Shown here one piece after another: positions 31,286 through 40,182 of a stretch of DNA of 55,660 nt. The stretch is from Roseomonas sp. CECT 9278 (lineage in GTDB: Bacteria > Pseudomonadota > Alphaproteobacteria > Acetobacterales > Acetobacteraceae), in NCBI RefSeq assembly GCF_918698155.1, contig NZ_CAKKLX010000032.1:1-55660 (forward strand), in the 5' to 3' direction. The position numbers and the translations under genes are program-made. Within the stretch, counting starts at the first letter, position 1. Every line of letters begins with the position of its first letter. The notes beneath the pieces are model-generated. The model ran no database searches, was not told where the DNA came from, and worked only from the letters and a program-made list of their open reading frames with translations.

Positions 31286-34084
31286 ATGGCCATCATCACC
31301 GCGACCGCGGGCAACGACACCATCACGACCGCGGTGTCGAGCGTCGGGCCGCTGACCACCGGCGGCAATGACAGCGTCCTGGCCCAGGGCGGCAACGACA
31401 GCGTCAACGGCGGCAGCGGGCTCGACACGCTGCGTGGCGGGCTTGGCAATGACAGCCTGGCCGGCAGCAACGACAACGATTTCCTGTTCGGCGACGAAGG
31501 CGACGACCTGTTCTTCGGCGGCGCCGGCAACGACCGCATCGACGGCGGCACCGGCTTCGACATCGTCAGTTTCGCCGCCAATCCGACGGATGGCGCCGTG
31601 ACGGTCAACGTCACGAATGTCGGCGGCGTCAACACCATCATCTCCGCCCCCGCGCCGACCATCCTGACGCAGGGCGCGGACACCATCACGAATGTCGAGC
31701 AGATCAACGGGTCGAACAGCCACGACACCATCACCCTGGCCTCGGTCAATTCCACGCTCGGCTTCAACGTCCGCGGCAATGCGGGCAATGACAGCCTGGT
31801 CGGCACGCTGGATGCCAATACCAGCATCTTCCTGGACTACCGCAGCGCGAGCGCGACCGCCGGCGTCTCGGTGGACCTCGTGGCCGGTCGCGCGACGGAC
31901 GGGCTGGGCGGCATCGACACCATCGCCAATTTCGTGGCGGTGCGGGGCACCGAGCTCGGCGACACGCTGAACGGCGATGCCGCGATCAACCGCTTCCGCG
32001 GCCGCGCCGGCAATGACCGGATCGACGGGCGCGACGGCAACGACATCGCCGACTACAGCCAGGCGACCGGCGCGGTCAGCGTCAACCTCGCCACCGGCCG
32101 CGCGCAGGATGGCGAAGGTGGCACCGACACGCTGGTCAGCATCGAGGAAGTCTGGGGCACCATCGGCAACGACCTGATGGTCGGCTCGGGCGCCGACGAG
32201 TTCTTCTTCGCCTTCGCCGGCGCCGACACGATCAACGGCGGCGGCGGGCAGGACCGCGTCGGCTTCCAGTTCAGCGCCGGGCTCGCCACGGGCGCGACGC
32301 AGGGCGTCGTGGTCAACCTGGTGACCGGCGTGGTGACGGATGGCTGGGGCAGCACCGACCGCCTGACCGGGATCGAGCGCGTCACCGGCACCGCCTTCGC
32401 CGATTCCATGCTGGGCGGCACCGACCAGAACCGTTTCCGCGGCCGCGCCGGCAACGACACGCTGGATGGCGGCCTGGGCGGCGACTATGCCGAGTACAAC
32501 AACGCCACCACCGGCGCGACGGTGAACCTCACGACCGGCGTCGCGACCGATGGAGAGGGCGGCACCGACCGCCTGGTATCGATCGAGAACGTGATCGGCG
32601 GCGCCTTCGCCGACCGCCTGACCGGCATCGCGCAGGGCGGGCAATCGACCTCGGACCTGCGCGGCGGGCGCGGCGACGACACGCTGGTGGGCATCGCCGG
32701 CGAATACGTGCGCGCCGACTATGCCGACCAGACCCAGGGGCTGTCGATCAACCTCGCCTCCGGCAGCGTGGCTGACGGGAGTGGCGCCACCGACAGGCTG
32801 ATCAACATCCGCGGCGCGGTCCTGTTCGGCGACTTCAACGACGTGGTGCTGGGCTCGGCCTTCGGCGAATGGATCAGCCCCTCGGAAGGCGCGGACAGCG
32901 TCAATGGGCTCGGCGGCTTCGACATCATCTCCTATACCGGGGCCGATGTCGGCGGCGTGTCGGTCAATCTGGCGGTGTCGCGCGCGCGCGACACCGGCGG
33001 CGACACCGACACCATCCTGGGCTTCGAAGGGATCTCGGCATCCTTCGGCGACGACACGCTGACCGGCTCGGCGATCGGCAACCTGATCGGCCCGGGCGCC
33101 GGGGCGGACCTGGTGAACGCGCTGGGCGGCGCCGATACGCTCAGCTACAGCCTGGGCTTCTCGCCCGGCGGCACGCACTTCACCAGCAACGAGGCCGGCG
33201 ACCGCCTCCAGGTGCAGGGCGTAACCATCGACCTGATCACCGCGCGCGCGACCGACTACGGCGGCAGCCTCGACACCATCATCGGCTTCGAGAACGCGAT
33301 CGGCGGCACCGCGGCGGACATCATCCGCGGCACCAACCTCGGCAATTATCTGGCGGGCGCCGAGGGCAACGACACGCTCGAAGGGCGTTCGGGCAACGAC
33401 ACGCTGGACGGCGAGGCCGGCAATGACCGTCTGGTCGGTGGCATCGGCGACGACTTCTACCTCCATGCCACCGGCGACGTGGTGTTCGAACTGCTGAACC
33501 AGGGCATCGACACGGTCTCGGCCACGCAAGGCACCGCCTTCACGCTGGGGGCCAACCTCGATGCGCTGGTGCTGGCCGGCGCCACGCTGCTGAACGGCAC
33601 CGGCAACGGGCTCGCCAACAGCATCACCGGCAACGACAACGCGAACCTGCTGCAGGGCGTGGCCGGCGACGACGCCCTGGCGGGCGGCGGCGGCAACGAC
33701 ACGCTGGTCGGCGGCGCGGATGCCGACACGCTGCAGGGCGGCACCGGCGCGGACCATTTCCGCTTCGCGCTGGTGAGCGACAGCGCGACCGGGAACCCGG
33801 ACGTGATCCTCGACTTCACCTATTCGGCCGGGGCGGGGTTCGACAAGATCGACCTGCGGACCATCGACGCCAATGCGGCCGCCGCGGGCAACCAGGCCTT
33901 CACCTGGATTGGCACGACCGCCTTCGCGGGCACCGGGGCGGCCAGCGCGGGGCAGCTCGGCTACGACACCGTCGCCGCCGGCATCCATGTGATCCGCGGC
34001 GACACCAATGGCGACGGCACGGCGGACCTGTCGATCGTGGTGGCGAGCACCTTCACCCCGGTGCAGGCCTGGTTCTTCCTGTAG
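31286..34084 (+). CDS. RTX-type calcium-binding repeat protein
   Basis: A 932-aa protein made largely of Gly/Asp-rich nonapeptides (GGNDSVLAQGGNDSVNGGSG; AGNDRIDGRDGNDIADYSQA; GGGGNDTLVGGADADTLQGG) that bind Ca in a parallel beta roll. The centre has at least six longer units of ~100 residues, each with VNLxTGxAxDGxGGTDxLxxIExVxGT. The last ~110 residues (FRFALVSDSATGNPDVILDF ... SIVVASTFTPVQAWFFL) are the serralysin-C-like, type I secretion signal region. There is no N-terminal signal peptide, as expected. GGAAGGG precedes ATG 31286. It is probably an extracellular or surface protein; no ABC exporter, MFP or catalytic domain is seen nearby. A hairpin (31234-31248) separates it from lexA. Confidence 0.9.
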   Translation: MAIITATAGNDTITTAVSSVGPLTTGGNDSVLAQGGNDSVNGGSGLDTLRGGLGNDSLAGSNDNDFLFGDEGDDLFFGGAGNDRIDGGTGFDIVSFAANPTDGAVTVNVTNVGGVNTIISAPAPTILTQGADTITNVEQINGSNSHDTITLASVNSTLGFNVRGNAGNDSLVGTLDANTSIFLDYRSASATAGVSVDLVAGRATDGLGGIDTIANFVAVRGTELGDTLNGDAAINRFRGRAGNDRIDGRDGNDIADYSQATGAVSVNLATGRAQDGEGGTDTLVSIEEVWGTIGNDLMVGSGADEFFFAFAGADTINGGGGQDRVGFQFSAGLATGATQGVVVNLVTGVVTDGWGSTDRLTGIERVTGTAFADSMLGGTDQNRFRGRAGNDTLDGGLGGDYAEYNNATTGATVNLTTGVATDGEGGTDRLVSIENVIGGAFADRLTGIAQGGQSTSDLRGGRGDDTLVGIAGEYVRADYADQTQGLSINLASGSVADGSGATDRLINIRGAVLFGDFNDVVLGSAFGEWISPSEGADSVNGLGGFDIISYTGADVGGVSVNLAVSRARDTGGDTDTILGFEGISASFGDDTLTGSAIGNLIGPGAGADLVNALGGADTLSYSLGFSPGGTHFTSNEAGDRLQVQGVTIDLITARATDYGGSLDTIIGFENAIGGTAADIIRGTNLGNYLAGAEGNDTLEGRSGNDTLDGEAGNDRLVGGIGDDFYLHATGDVVFELLNQGIDTVSATQGTAFTLGANLDALVLAGATLLNGTGNGLANSITGNDNANLLQGVAGDDALAGGGGNDTLVGGADADTLQGGTGADHFRFALVSDSATGNPDVILDFTYSAGAGFDKIDLRTIDANAAAAGNQAFTWIGTTAFAGTGAASAGQLGYDTVAAGIHVIRGDTNGDGTADLSIVVASTFTPVQAWFFL

Positions 34085-34157
34085 GGCGGGTCGCGTTCGG
34101 CGGGGACCGGCCGACCGGATCACGACCGGCGGTGCGGGCTGCGTGTCGCGGGGGCGG

Positions 34158-36341
34158 TCATTCCACCGCGGCCGGGGGCAGTTCCTCCCGCGCGCGGGGC
34201 ACCGGCGGCGGCGGCACCCAGGGGCGCGCGCCGCGGAAGGCGCGGTCGGACACCACGCGCGCGGCCGCGCCGTCCAGCCACACCGCATGCGGCCCGTCGC
34301 GCCATACCGCGAAGCGGTCGACCACCTGGCTGCCGGCGCAGCGCCCGCGCACCGGCTCGGCCGAGACCACCACCGCGGCCTGGCCGCAGGCGTGCTCCGG
34401 CGCCTCCCCGCGCAGCAGGATCGCGACCGGGCCCTGCGGCGTGGCGCGCAGCCTGCACGCGCCGAGGGTGCCGCGGGCGCCGGCGCGGCAATCGATGGCG
34501 CCGGCCGCTGCGTCGCCCTCGCGCGGGAAGGGCTGCGCGCTGGCCAGCCCATGCGCGCGCAGCCAGGTGTCGCGCACCAGGTTCGACGCGCCCGATTGCC
34601 GCTGCAGCCAGAACCCGCCATCCGCCGCGAAGCCGACCAGCCGCGCATCGTTCGACACCAGCAGGTCGGGCGGGCGATGCAGCGAAGCGCTGGCCAGCCC
34701 CAGCGCCATCAGCGGCACCCCCGCCCAGCGCCAGCGCGCCCGCCACAGGCACAGCCACAGCATCCCGAAGGCGAAGCACATCACGCCCCAGGGCGGGATC
34801 GGCCGCGCCCCGGTGGCGGCACCGGGCCAGGAAGCGACCTCGCGCGCCACCATCAGCACCGCCTCGCACCCCCAGCCCATCACCGCCAGCGCCGGGCCAT
34901 CGAGGCCGAGCGGCATCAGCAGCGCCGCCAGCATGGCGGCCGGCATCACCAGCACCGAGGTCAGCGGCACCGCCACCGCATTCGCCGCCACGCCATACCA
35001 TTGCAGCCGGCCGAAATGCGCGAGGCCGAAGGGCGCCGTCGCCAGCCCCGCCAGCACCGAGGTCATCACCAGCCCCACGCCGAACACCGCCGCGCGCCGC
35101 CACCAGGCGCCGTCGCCGCGCAGCCGCTGCACCGGCGCGCGCAGGGCCTCCCACCCCGCCACCAGCGCGAGCACCGCGGCGAAGGACATCTGGAAGGACG
35201 GGCCCAGCAGCGCATCGGGGGCGAGCAGCATGACCGCAGCGGCCGCCAGCGCCAGGCCACGCAGCGTGACCGCGTGCCGCCCGGACAGCAGCGCCAGCGT
35301 CACCAGCACCGCCATCGCGAAGGACCGCTGCATGGGCACCTGCGACCCCGTCAGCAGCATGTAGAACCCGCCCGCGCCCAGCGCCGCGACCCCCGCCCAG
35401 ACCTTGCCGTCGACGCGCAGCGCCAGCCAGCGCCAGCAGGCCACCAGCAGCCGCACCACCCAGAAGGTCACGCCCATCACGATGGCGATGTGCAGGCCGG
35501 AGACCGAGAGCAGGTGCGCCAGGCCGGAATCGCGCATCGCCGCCATGTCGGCGCGCGGGATGGCGGATTGCCCGCCGGTCAGCAGCGCCGCGGCGACCGC
35601 CCCGGCGGCACCGGGCACCGCCGCGGTCACCCGTGCCTCCATCGCGGCGCGCAGCCCCGACAGCGGCGGCGCGGCGCCGGCGGCGGGGGTGACCTCGGCC
35701 GGGCCGATGGCGAAGCCTGCGCCGCCCTGCCCGGCGAAATACGCCGCGCGCTGGAAGTCCCAGGCGCCGGGAAAGGCGGGGAGCGAGGGGGCACGTACCA
35801 GGGCGCGCAGGCTGATCCCATCCCCCGGGGCGGGGCGTGCGGGGTCGTTGGCGCGCAGGCGCACGCGGATGCTGCGGGGCTGCACCGCGTCCTGCGGCCC
35901 GAAGCGCACCTGGCCGAGCGTCACCCGCAGGCCTTCGGGCAGCAGGTCCACATCCTGGACGATGCCGCTCAGCACCACCGCGCGCAGCGGCGGGGCGATG
36001 ACCGGCGGGGCGGCGGCGGCGTGCAGCAGCGCCGCGCCGAAGCCCAGCGCCGCGGCGGCCACCAGCCCGATCAGCCAGCCGGCATGCGGGGCGCGCGTCG
36101 CGACCAGCCAGGCCGCCACCACCAGCAGCGGCCCGGGTGCGACGGCCCAGAGCGGCGGTTCCTCGTGCAGCGTGAAGTAGCCCAGGATGCCGGCCCCCAT
36201 CGCGACCGCGAGCCAGGGCGCGAGGCGGCCCCGCTCGCTGGCCAGCAGCAGGTCCATGCGCTGCCCCACGGCGACAAGGGCGGCGCCGATACGGCAGGCG
36301 GCATCTCGCGCGATGGTGCTGGACAGGAGCGCGTTCCACAA
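34158..36341 (-). CDS. comEC: ComEC/Rec2-family competence protein
   Basis: Up to 727 aa; a polytopic inner-membrane protein that forms the DNA-uptake channel. It has an N-terminal DUF4131-like part (two or three helices, then LSGIVQDVDLLPEGLRVTLG), the competence domain with LLSVSGLHIAIVMGVTFWVV and about nine further helices (GKVWAGVAALGAGGFYMLLT; LRGLALAAAAVMLLAPDALL). A soluble C-terminal region of ~170 aa without a recognisable metallo-beta-lactamase metal site follows, as in other alphaproteobacterial ComEC. The listed start is a TTG at 36341; ATG 36257 (MDLLLASERGRLAPW) is an alternative. Divergent from gltX. Confidence 0.9.
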   Translation of the reverse strand: MWNALLSSTIARDAACRIGAALVAVGQRMDLLLASERGRLAPWLAVAMGAGILGYFTLHEEPPLWAVAPGPLLVVAAWLVATRAPHAGWLIGLVAAAALGFGAALLHAAAAPPVIAPPLRAVVLSGIVQDVDLLPEGLRVTLGQVRFGPQDAVQPRSIRVRLRANDPARPAPGDGISLRALVRAPSLPAFPGAWDFQRAAYFAGQGGAGFAIGPAEVTPAAGAAPPLSGLRAAMEARVTAAVPGAAGAVAAALLTGGQSAIPRADMAAMRDSGLAHLLSVSGLHIAIVMGVTFWVVRLLVACWRWLALRVDGKVWAGVAALGAGGFYMLLTGSQVPMQRSFAMAVLVTLALLSGRHAVTLRGLALAAAAVMLLAPDALLGPSFQMSFAAVLALVAGWEALRAPVQRLRGDGAWWRRAAVFGVGLVMTSVLAGLATAPFGLAHFGRLQWYGVAANAVAVPLTSVLVMPAAMLAALLMPLGLDGPALAVMGWGCEAVLMVAREVASWPGAATGARPIPPWGVMCFAFGMLWLCLWRARWRWAGVPLMALGLASASLHRPPDLLVSNDARLVGFAADGGFWLQRQSGASNLVRDTWLRAHGLASAQPFPREGDAAAGAIDCRAGARGTLGACRLRATPQGPVAILLRGEAPEHACGQAAVVVSAEPVRGRCAGSQVVDRFAVWRDGPHAVWLDGAAARVVSDRAFRGARPWVPPPPVPRAREELPPAAVE

Positions 36342-36540
36342 CTCAGGCGTTCATCCTAGCCTGATCCGGCCAGGGCGCGGGAGGGTGTTGCGGGTTCACC
36401 GCGCCCGGGCGATCTGGTATCCGGGTGCCGTGCCGCAGGCGCTGGCGGCGTGGCGCCCGACGGGCCGGCGGCCCTGGCACCAGGCCCGCAGCCTCATGCC
36501 GCTGGATCAGCGGCGCCCTTCCCGACCGAGCCCAGGTGAC

Positions 36541-37941
36541 ATGACCGTCCGTACCCGCTTCGCCCCCTCGCCCACCGGCTACCTGCACATTGGGGGGGCG
36601 CGGACCGCGCTGTTCAACTACCTGTTCGCGCGCCACCACAAGGGCGCCTACCTGCTGCGCATCGAGGATACCGACAAGGAACGATCGACCCAGGCGGCGG
36701 TCGACCAGATCCTGGAGAGCCTGGCCTGGCTCGGGCTTTCCCCGGACGAGGCGCCGGTCTTCCAGGCCGCGCGAGAGGCACGCCATGCCGAGGTGGCGCA
36801 TGCGCTGCTGGCGGCGGGCCGCGCCTATCGCTGCTGGGCGACGCCCGAGGAACTGACCCAGATGCGCGAGCAGGCCGCCGCCGAGGGCCGCCCGCCGCGC
36901 TACGACCGCCGCTGGCGCGACCGCGCGCCCGGCCCCGAGCAGGCGGGCAAGCCCTTCGTCATCCGCATCGCCGCGCCGCTGGAGGGCGAGACGGTGGTGG
37001 AGGACCTGGTGCAGGGCGAGGTGCGCGTGGGCAATGCGGAGCTGGATGACATGATCATCCTGCGATCGGACGGCTCGCCCACCTACCTGCATGCGGTGGT
37101 GGTGGACGACCACGACATGGCGATCACCCATGTCATCCGCGGCGACGACCACCTGACCAACACCTTCCGGCAATGCATGGTCTATGACGCGATGGGCTGG
37201 CGACGGCCGCATTTCGCCCACATCCCGCTGATCCACGGCGCCGATGGGGCGAAGCTTTCGAAGCGCCATGGCGCGGTGTCGGTGCTGGATTTCCGCGACC
37301 AGGGCTACCTGCCCGAGGCGGTGAACAACTACCTGCTGCGCCTGGGCTGGGGGCATGGCGACGAGGAGATCGTGCCCCACGACCGCGCGGTCGAATTGTT
37401 CGACATCAAGGATGTGGGGCGCTCCGCGTCGCGCATGGACTACGCGAAGCTCACGCACCTGAACGGCGTGTACCTGCGCCAGGCGGATGATGCGCGGCTG
37501 ACGCGCGCGGTGCTGGAGATTCTGGCCAAGCGCGGCGTGCTGTTCGGCACGGATGGTGCGGAGCGCGTCGCGATGCTGATGCCGGACCTGAAGGAACGCG
37601 CGCGCACGCTGGAGGAACTGGCGGGATCCGCCGCCTTCGCCGCGCATGAAAGCCTGCCGGCGATCGACGAGAAGGCGCTGGCCGCGCTGACGCCCGAGGC
37701 GCGCGCGCGCCTCGCGGACCTGGCGGAGTTCCTGAGCGCCGCGCCCTGGGAGAAGGCCGACCTCGAGCAATGGCTGCGCGATTATGCCGAGGTGAAGGGG
37801 GTGAAGCTGAAGGACATCGCCCAGCCGCTGCGCGCCGCGCTGTGCGGCAGCCTGATGAGCCCGCCGATCAATTCGGTGCTCTGGGCGCTGGGGCGGGATG
37901 AGAGCCTGTTGCGGATCACGACGGCGGCGGCGCTGGCATAG
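36541..37941 (+). CDS. gltX: Glutamyl-tRNA synthetase
   Basis: A 466-aa class I synthetase charging tRNA-Glu (and in many alphaproteobacteria also tRNA-Gln, for later amidation). HIGH-type motif in RFAPSPTGYLHIGGARTALF; KMSKS-type motif in GAKLSKRHGAVSVL. Other landmarks: YLLRIEDTDKERSTQ, RSDGSPTYLHAVVVDDHDMA and GDDHLTNTFRQCMVYDAMGW. AGGTGAC precedes ATG 36541. The gene normally following in alphaproteobacteria (citrate synthase) is not in this window; an accessory region begins instead. Confidence 0.97.
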   Translation: MTVRTRFAPSPTGYLHIGGARTALFNYLFARHHKGAYLLRIEDTDKERSTQAAVDQILESLAWLGLSPDEAPVFQAAREARHAEVAHALLAAGRAYRCWATPEELTQMREQAAAEGRPPRYDRRWRDRAPGPEQAGKPFVIRIAAPLEGETVVEDLVQGEVRVGNAELDDMIILRSDGSPTYLHAVVVDDHDMAITHVIRGDDHLTNTFRQCMVYDAMGWRRPHFAHIPLIHGADGAKLSKRHGAVSVLDFRDQGYLPEAVNNYLLRLGWGHGDEEIVPHDRAVELFDIKDVGRSASRMDYAKLTHLNGVYLRQADDARLTRAVLEILAKRGVLFGTDGAERVAMLMPDLKERARTLEELAGSAAFAAHESLPAIDEKALAALTPEARARLADLAEFLSAAPWEKADLEQWLRDYAEVKGVKLKDIAQPLRAALCGSLMSPPINSVLWALGRDESLLRITTAAALA

Positions 37942-37949
37942 CGGGAGGA

Positions 37950-38358
37950 TCAGCCGAAGGGGTTCAGCACGCCGACGCCGAGACCCCCGACGTCGCGGGC
38001 ACTGCGCGTCACCAGCGTGAGGCCGTGAACATCCGCGGGCACAGCCATCAGCGCATGGATCACCGGCACCTTCCGCCCGCGGCAAGGCGCCCCAGCGTTC
38101 CGCCACCCGCGCATCGATGCCGAGGATGCGCGGGCCGAAGCCGGCCACGAGCGTGGCGAGGCAGGCCTCGGTCGTGGTGGGGCGGGGCAGGTCCCGCCGT
38201 GCGAGGGCGCCGATGCCGCGCCGGATCTCGCCCAGCAAAAGCACGCTGAGGAACAGGTCGTGTTCCTCCACGCCGGCCCACCAGGCGGAAATGGCGGGAT
38301 GGCAGCGCGGCCCCTTCCTGACCTCCGAGATGATGTTGGTTTCGACCAGCCAGGTCAC
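37950..38358 (-). pseudogene. vapC: VapC/FitB-type PIN-domain toxin, frameshifted
   Basis: Starts at 38358 (MTWLVETNIISEVRKG), overlapping the antitoxin stop by ATGA, and reads a PIN domain through ISAWWAGVEEHDLFLSVLLL, GEIRRGIGALARRDLP and ILGIDARVAERWGAL. Near 38076-38092 the frame shifts: the expected end (GRKVPVIHALMAVPADVHGL, TLVTRSARDVGGLGVGVLNP, FG, stop at 37950) is in another frame. The 409-nt length is not a multiple of three. Acidic residues are also altered: the usual LLDTN is LVETN, and the usual D in the V(I/M)DxL(I/L)A position is H. As written, the toxin is probably inactive; a sequencing error could explain the frameshift but not both substitutions. Confidence 0.8.
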
Positions 38359-38645
38359 AGGTCGCTGTCGCGGCCCGTGTCGCGCGGGCGCTCAAGGTCG
38401 AGCCCGTCGAGCGATACGGCGGCCAGCAGCGCCTTGAGCCCGGCCGCCGATGCGAAGCGGCGGCGCAGATCCGCGCGCGCGGTCTCGGCTTGCGCCGCAT
38501 CGGCCAAGGCGGCGGCGACGGCGCGCAGCGGCGGCGTGTCCTCCTGCCGGACCTGCACCTCGACACGCCGCAGGCAGAGGCTGCGCTGGCGCAGGCGGTC
38601 GTGGACGAGAGCGGTGGCGGGGGCGGGGCCGTCGTGGCGGTTCAT
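38355..38645 (-). CDS. Antitoxin of a VapBC/FitAB-type pair
   Basis: A 96-aa protein (MNRHDGPAPATALVHDRLRQ) directly before and overlapping vapC. The C terminus, AAVSLDGLDLERPRDTGRDSDL, has the GLDLERxRDTGRDxDL-like ending often seen in antitoxins paired with PIN toxins. The middle is helical and Ala/Arg-rich. The start abuts a perfect inverted repeat, so the mRNA leader is very short. It should bind the operator and, if the toxin were intact, neutralise it. Confidence 0.68.
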   Translation of the reverse strand: MNRHDGPAPATALVHDRLRQRSLCLRRVEVQVRQEDTPPLRAVAAALADAAQAETARADLRRRFASAAGLKALLAAVSLDGLDLERPRDTGRDSDL

Positions 38646-38669
38646 GTTTCCGGAAATCTATCCGGAAAC
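38646..38669. promoter_or_regulatory. Perfect inverted-repeat operator of the toxin-antitoxin operon
   Basis: GTTTCCGGA and TCCGGAAAC form a perfect 9-bp inverted repeat around AATCTA, ending at the base before the antitoxin start codon. TTTCCGGAAA within it is itself palindromic. Position and symmetry fit an autoregulation site for the antitoxin. Confidence 0.65.
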
Positions 38670-38701
38670 TCTGAAAGGCAGGCCCAATCCCCGCGCAACC
38701 G

Positions 38702-39703
38702 TCAACCGCCGGTGATCCGCCACGCCAGCATCCCCTCGCGCTTCATCCGCGCGAAACGGTCCCAGCCCGCCAGCGCGCCCGCCAGCAATTCACCCCAGGC
38801 CGCCAGCATCGCGGGATGCGGCGCCACGATGCCGCGCAGCAGGGCGATGCGCTCGCGCGTCACGACAACGCTGCCATCGGGCTGCGCTTCGGCGTGCGCC
38901 GCATCGCCCTCCGCTTCCGCCAGCGCGACCATGAACCCTGCGAAGTCCCGCGCGCCCAGCGCTGCGGCCGTCGCATGGACATGCTGCATGCCGATCAGCC
39001 GCGCCGCGTGGCCGAGCAGCGCGCCACCGGCCTCGGCGCCGAACACGTCGAACGCCGCCGCCAGCGTGGTGCGGCAATAGGTCATGGCATAGCCGCGCTT
39101 CGCCCTGGCCACACGGTCTTCCGGCCAATCGGACGATGGTAGGCGTGGCGCGGCGGCGGCATCGAAGCGGGGCATCGTCTCGTGCTTCGCGAAGCGCAGA
39201 CGGTCGGGTTCGGCCAGCGCGTGGTCATGTTCGACGTAGTAGCCCTCGAGCCCCGGATCCCCATCCACCGTCTGCCCGGTGCACACGAAGCCGAGGCCAG
39301 GGCAGCCCAGCATCACGCCGTTGTTCGCGTGCCAGCCGCGCAGCATGGCGGCGTTCACCTCGGAGGGGATGGCGCAGATGGTGGCGCCCGGCCAGATCCA
39401 GCGCGGCGGCGGGTAGCGGATCCAGGCCTGCCGTGGCGACTCCTCGACATATTCGACGCCGACGCCGCCGATGAAGTTCGACAGGTAGTGGTAGCGCGCC
39501 GCGGCCACCGCCGGCGGCAGGCCATCGAGGCCGAGCTTGCGCAGGCCGGGCAGGAAGGTCTCCGCCTGCTGGCGGCGGAACACGGCGAAGACCAGCGCCG
39601 CCGCATCCGCCGGGCCGCGCCGCGCGACGGCCGCCAGCACGATCCCGGTGAACCAGGCGTGGTACCAGTCGGCCACGGCCTCCATTGCCGCACGGTCGGT
39701 CAC
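38702..39703 (-). CDS. Unrecognised 333-aa protein
   Basis: Start GTG 39703 (VTDRAAMEAVADWYHAWFTG) has AGGGG at the right distance; ATG 39685 or ATG 39742 are alternatives. The sequence has a helical N-terminal part (LVFAVFRRQQAETFLPGLRK), a beta-rich core with several Trp, Tyr and Cys (YPPPRWIWPGATICAIPSEV; MLGCPGLGFVCTGQTVDGDP; LEGYYVEHDHALAEPDRLRF) and a helical C-terminal half (YCRTTLAAAFDVFGAEAGGA). A distant resemblance to the L-2-amino-thiazoline-4-carboxylic acid hydrolase-like group is possible but I cannot support it. No signal peptide. Divergent from the monooxygenase gene (66-bp gap), so the two may share control. Confidence 0.7.
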   Translation of the reverse strand: MTDRAAMEAVADWYHAWFTGIVLAAVARRGPADAAALVFAVFRRQQAETFLPGLRKLGLDGLPPAVAAARYHYLSNFIGGVGVEYVEESPRQAWIRYPPPRWIWPGATICAIPSEVNAAMLRGWHANNGVMLGCPGLGFVCTGQTVDGDPGLEGYYVEHDHALAEPDRLRFAKHETMPRFDAAAAPRLPSSDWPEDRVARAKRGYAMTYCRTTLAAAFDVFGAEAGGALLGHAARLIGMQHVHATAAALGARDFAGFMVALAEAEGDAAHAEAQPDGSVVVTRERIALLRGIVAPHPAMLAAWGELLAGALAGWDRFARMKREGMLAWRITGG

Positions 39704-39769
39704 GCGCTGCCCCTTGCAGATCGCGCGCCGCTGCCCATCCATGGGCGCAGTCCAGGGAAGGCCACCGCC

Positions 39770-40087
39770 ATGTTCGTCGCCGCCAACCGCTTCCGCGTCA
39801 TCCCCGACCAGGCGCCCGCCTTCGAGCAGGCCTGGCTGACGCGCGAGAGCCACCTGCACGAGGTGCCCGGCTTCGTCACCTTCCACCTGCTGAAGGGCGC
39901 GCAGGCCGCGGACCACATCCTCTATTCCTCCTTCACGCTCTGGCAGTCGAAGGAGGCCTTCGAGGGCTGGACGCGGTCCGAACAGTTCCGCCGCGCCCAT
40001 GCCGGCGCCGGCGCCGTGTCCAAGCCGACCACCCTCGGCCCGCCGCAATTCGAGGGCTTCGAGGTGCTGCAGACCATCGGCGCCTGA
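39770..40087 (+). CDS. Antibiotic biosynthesis monooxygenase (ABM/HmoA-like) domain protein
   Basis: A 105-aa ferredoxin-like fold: MFVAANRFRVIPDQAPAFEQ, the conserved LHEVPGFVTFHLLKG and SSFTLWQSKEAFEGWTRSEQ. Members include heme-degrading IsdG/HmoA proteins and small quinol monooxygenases; all are small dimers. NRF and the F/W pattern (WTRSEQFRRAHA) are closest to the HmoA-like group, so heme handling is plausible but unproven. GGGAAGG precedes ATG 39770. Confidence 0.85.
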   Translation: MFVAANRFRVIPDQAPAFEQAWLTRESHLHEVPGFVTFHLLKGAQAADHILYSSFTLWQSKEAFEGWTRSEQFRRAHAGAGAVSKPTTLGPPQFEGFEVLQTIGA

Positions 40088-40182
40088 AGCCCTCGGCGCC
40101 TGCGCTGCAACGCCGCCGCCGCCGCCTTGCCTTTGCGAACATCGCCACCCGGTCGCATGCGCCGATCCGATCGGGACCTGGC

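Noticed and set aside
31037..34648. 1203-aa open frame on the minus strand opposite the RTX gene
   Set aside because: It mirrors the Gly/Asp repeat codons, has no domain of its own and overlaps lexA and comEC; it is an antisense shadow.
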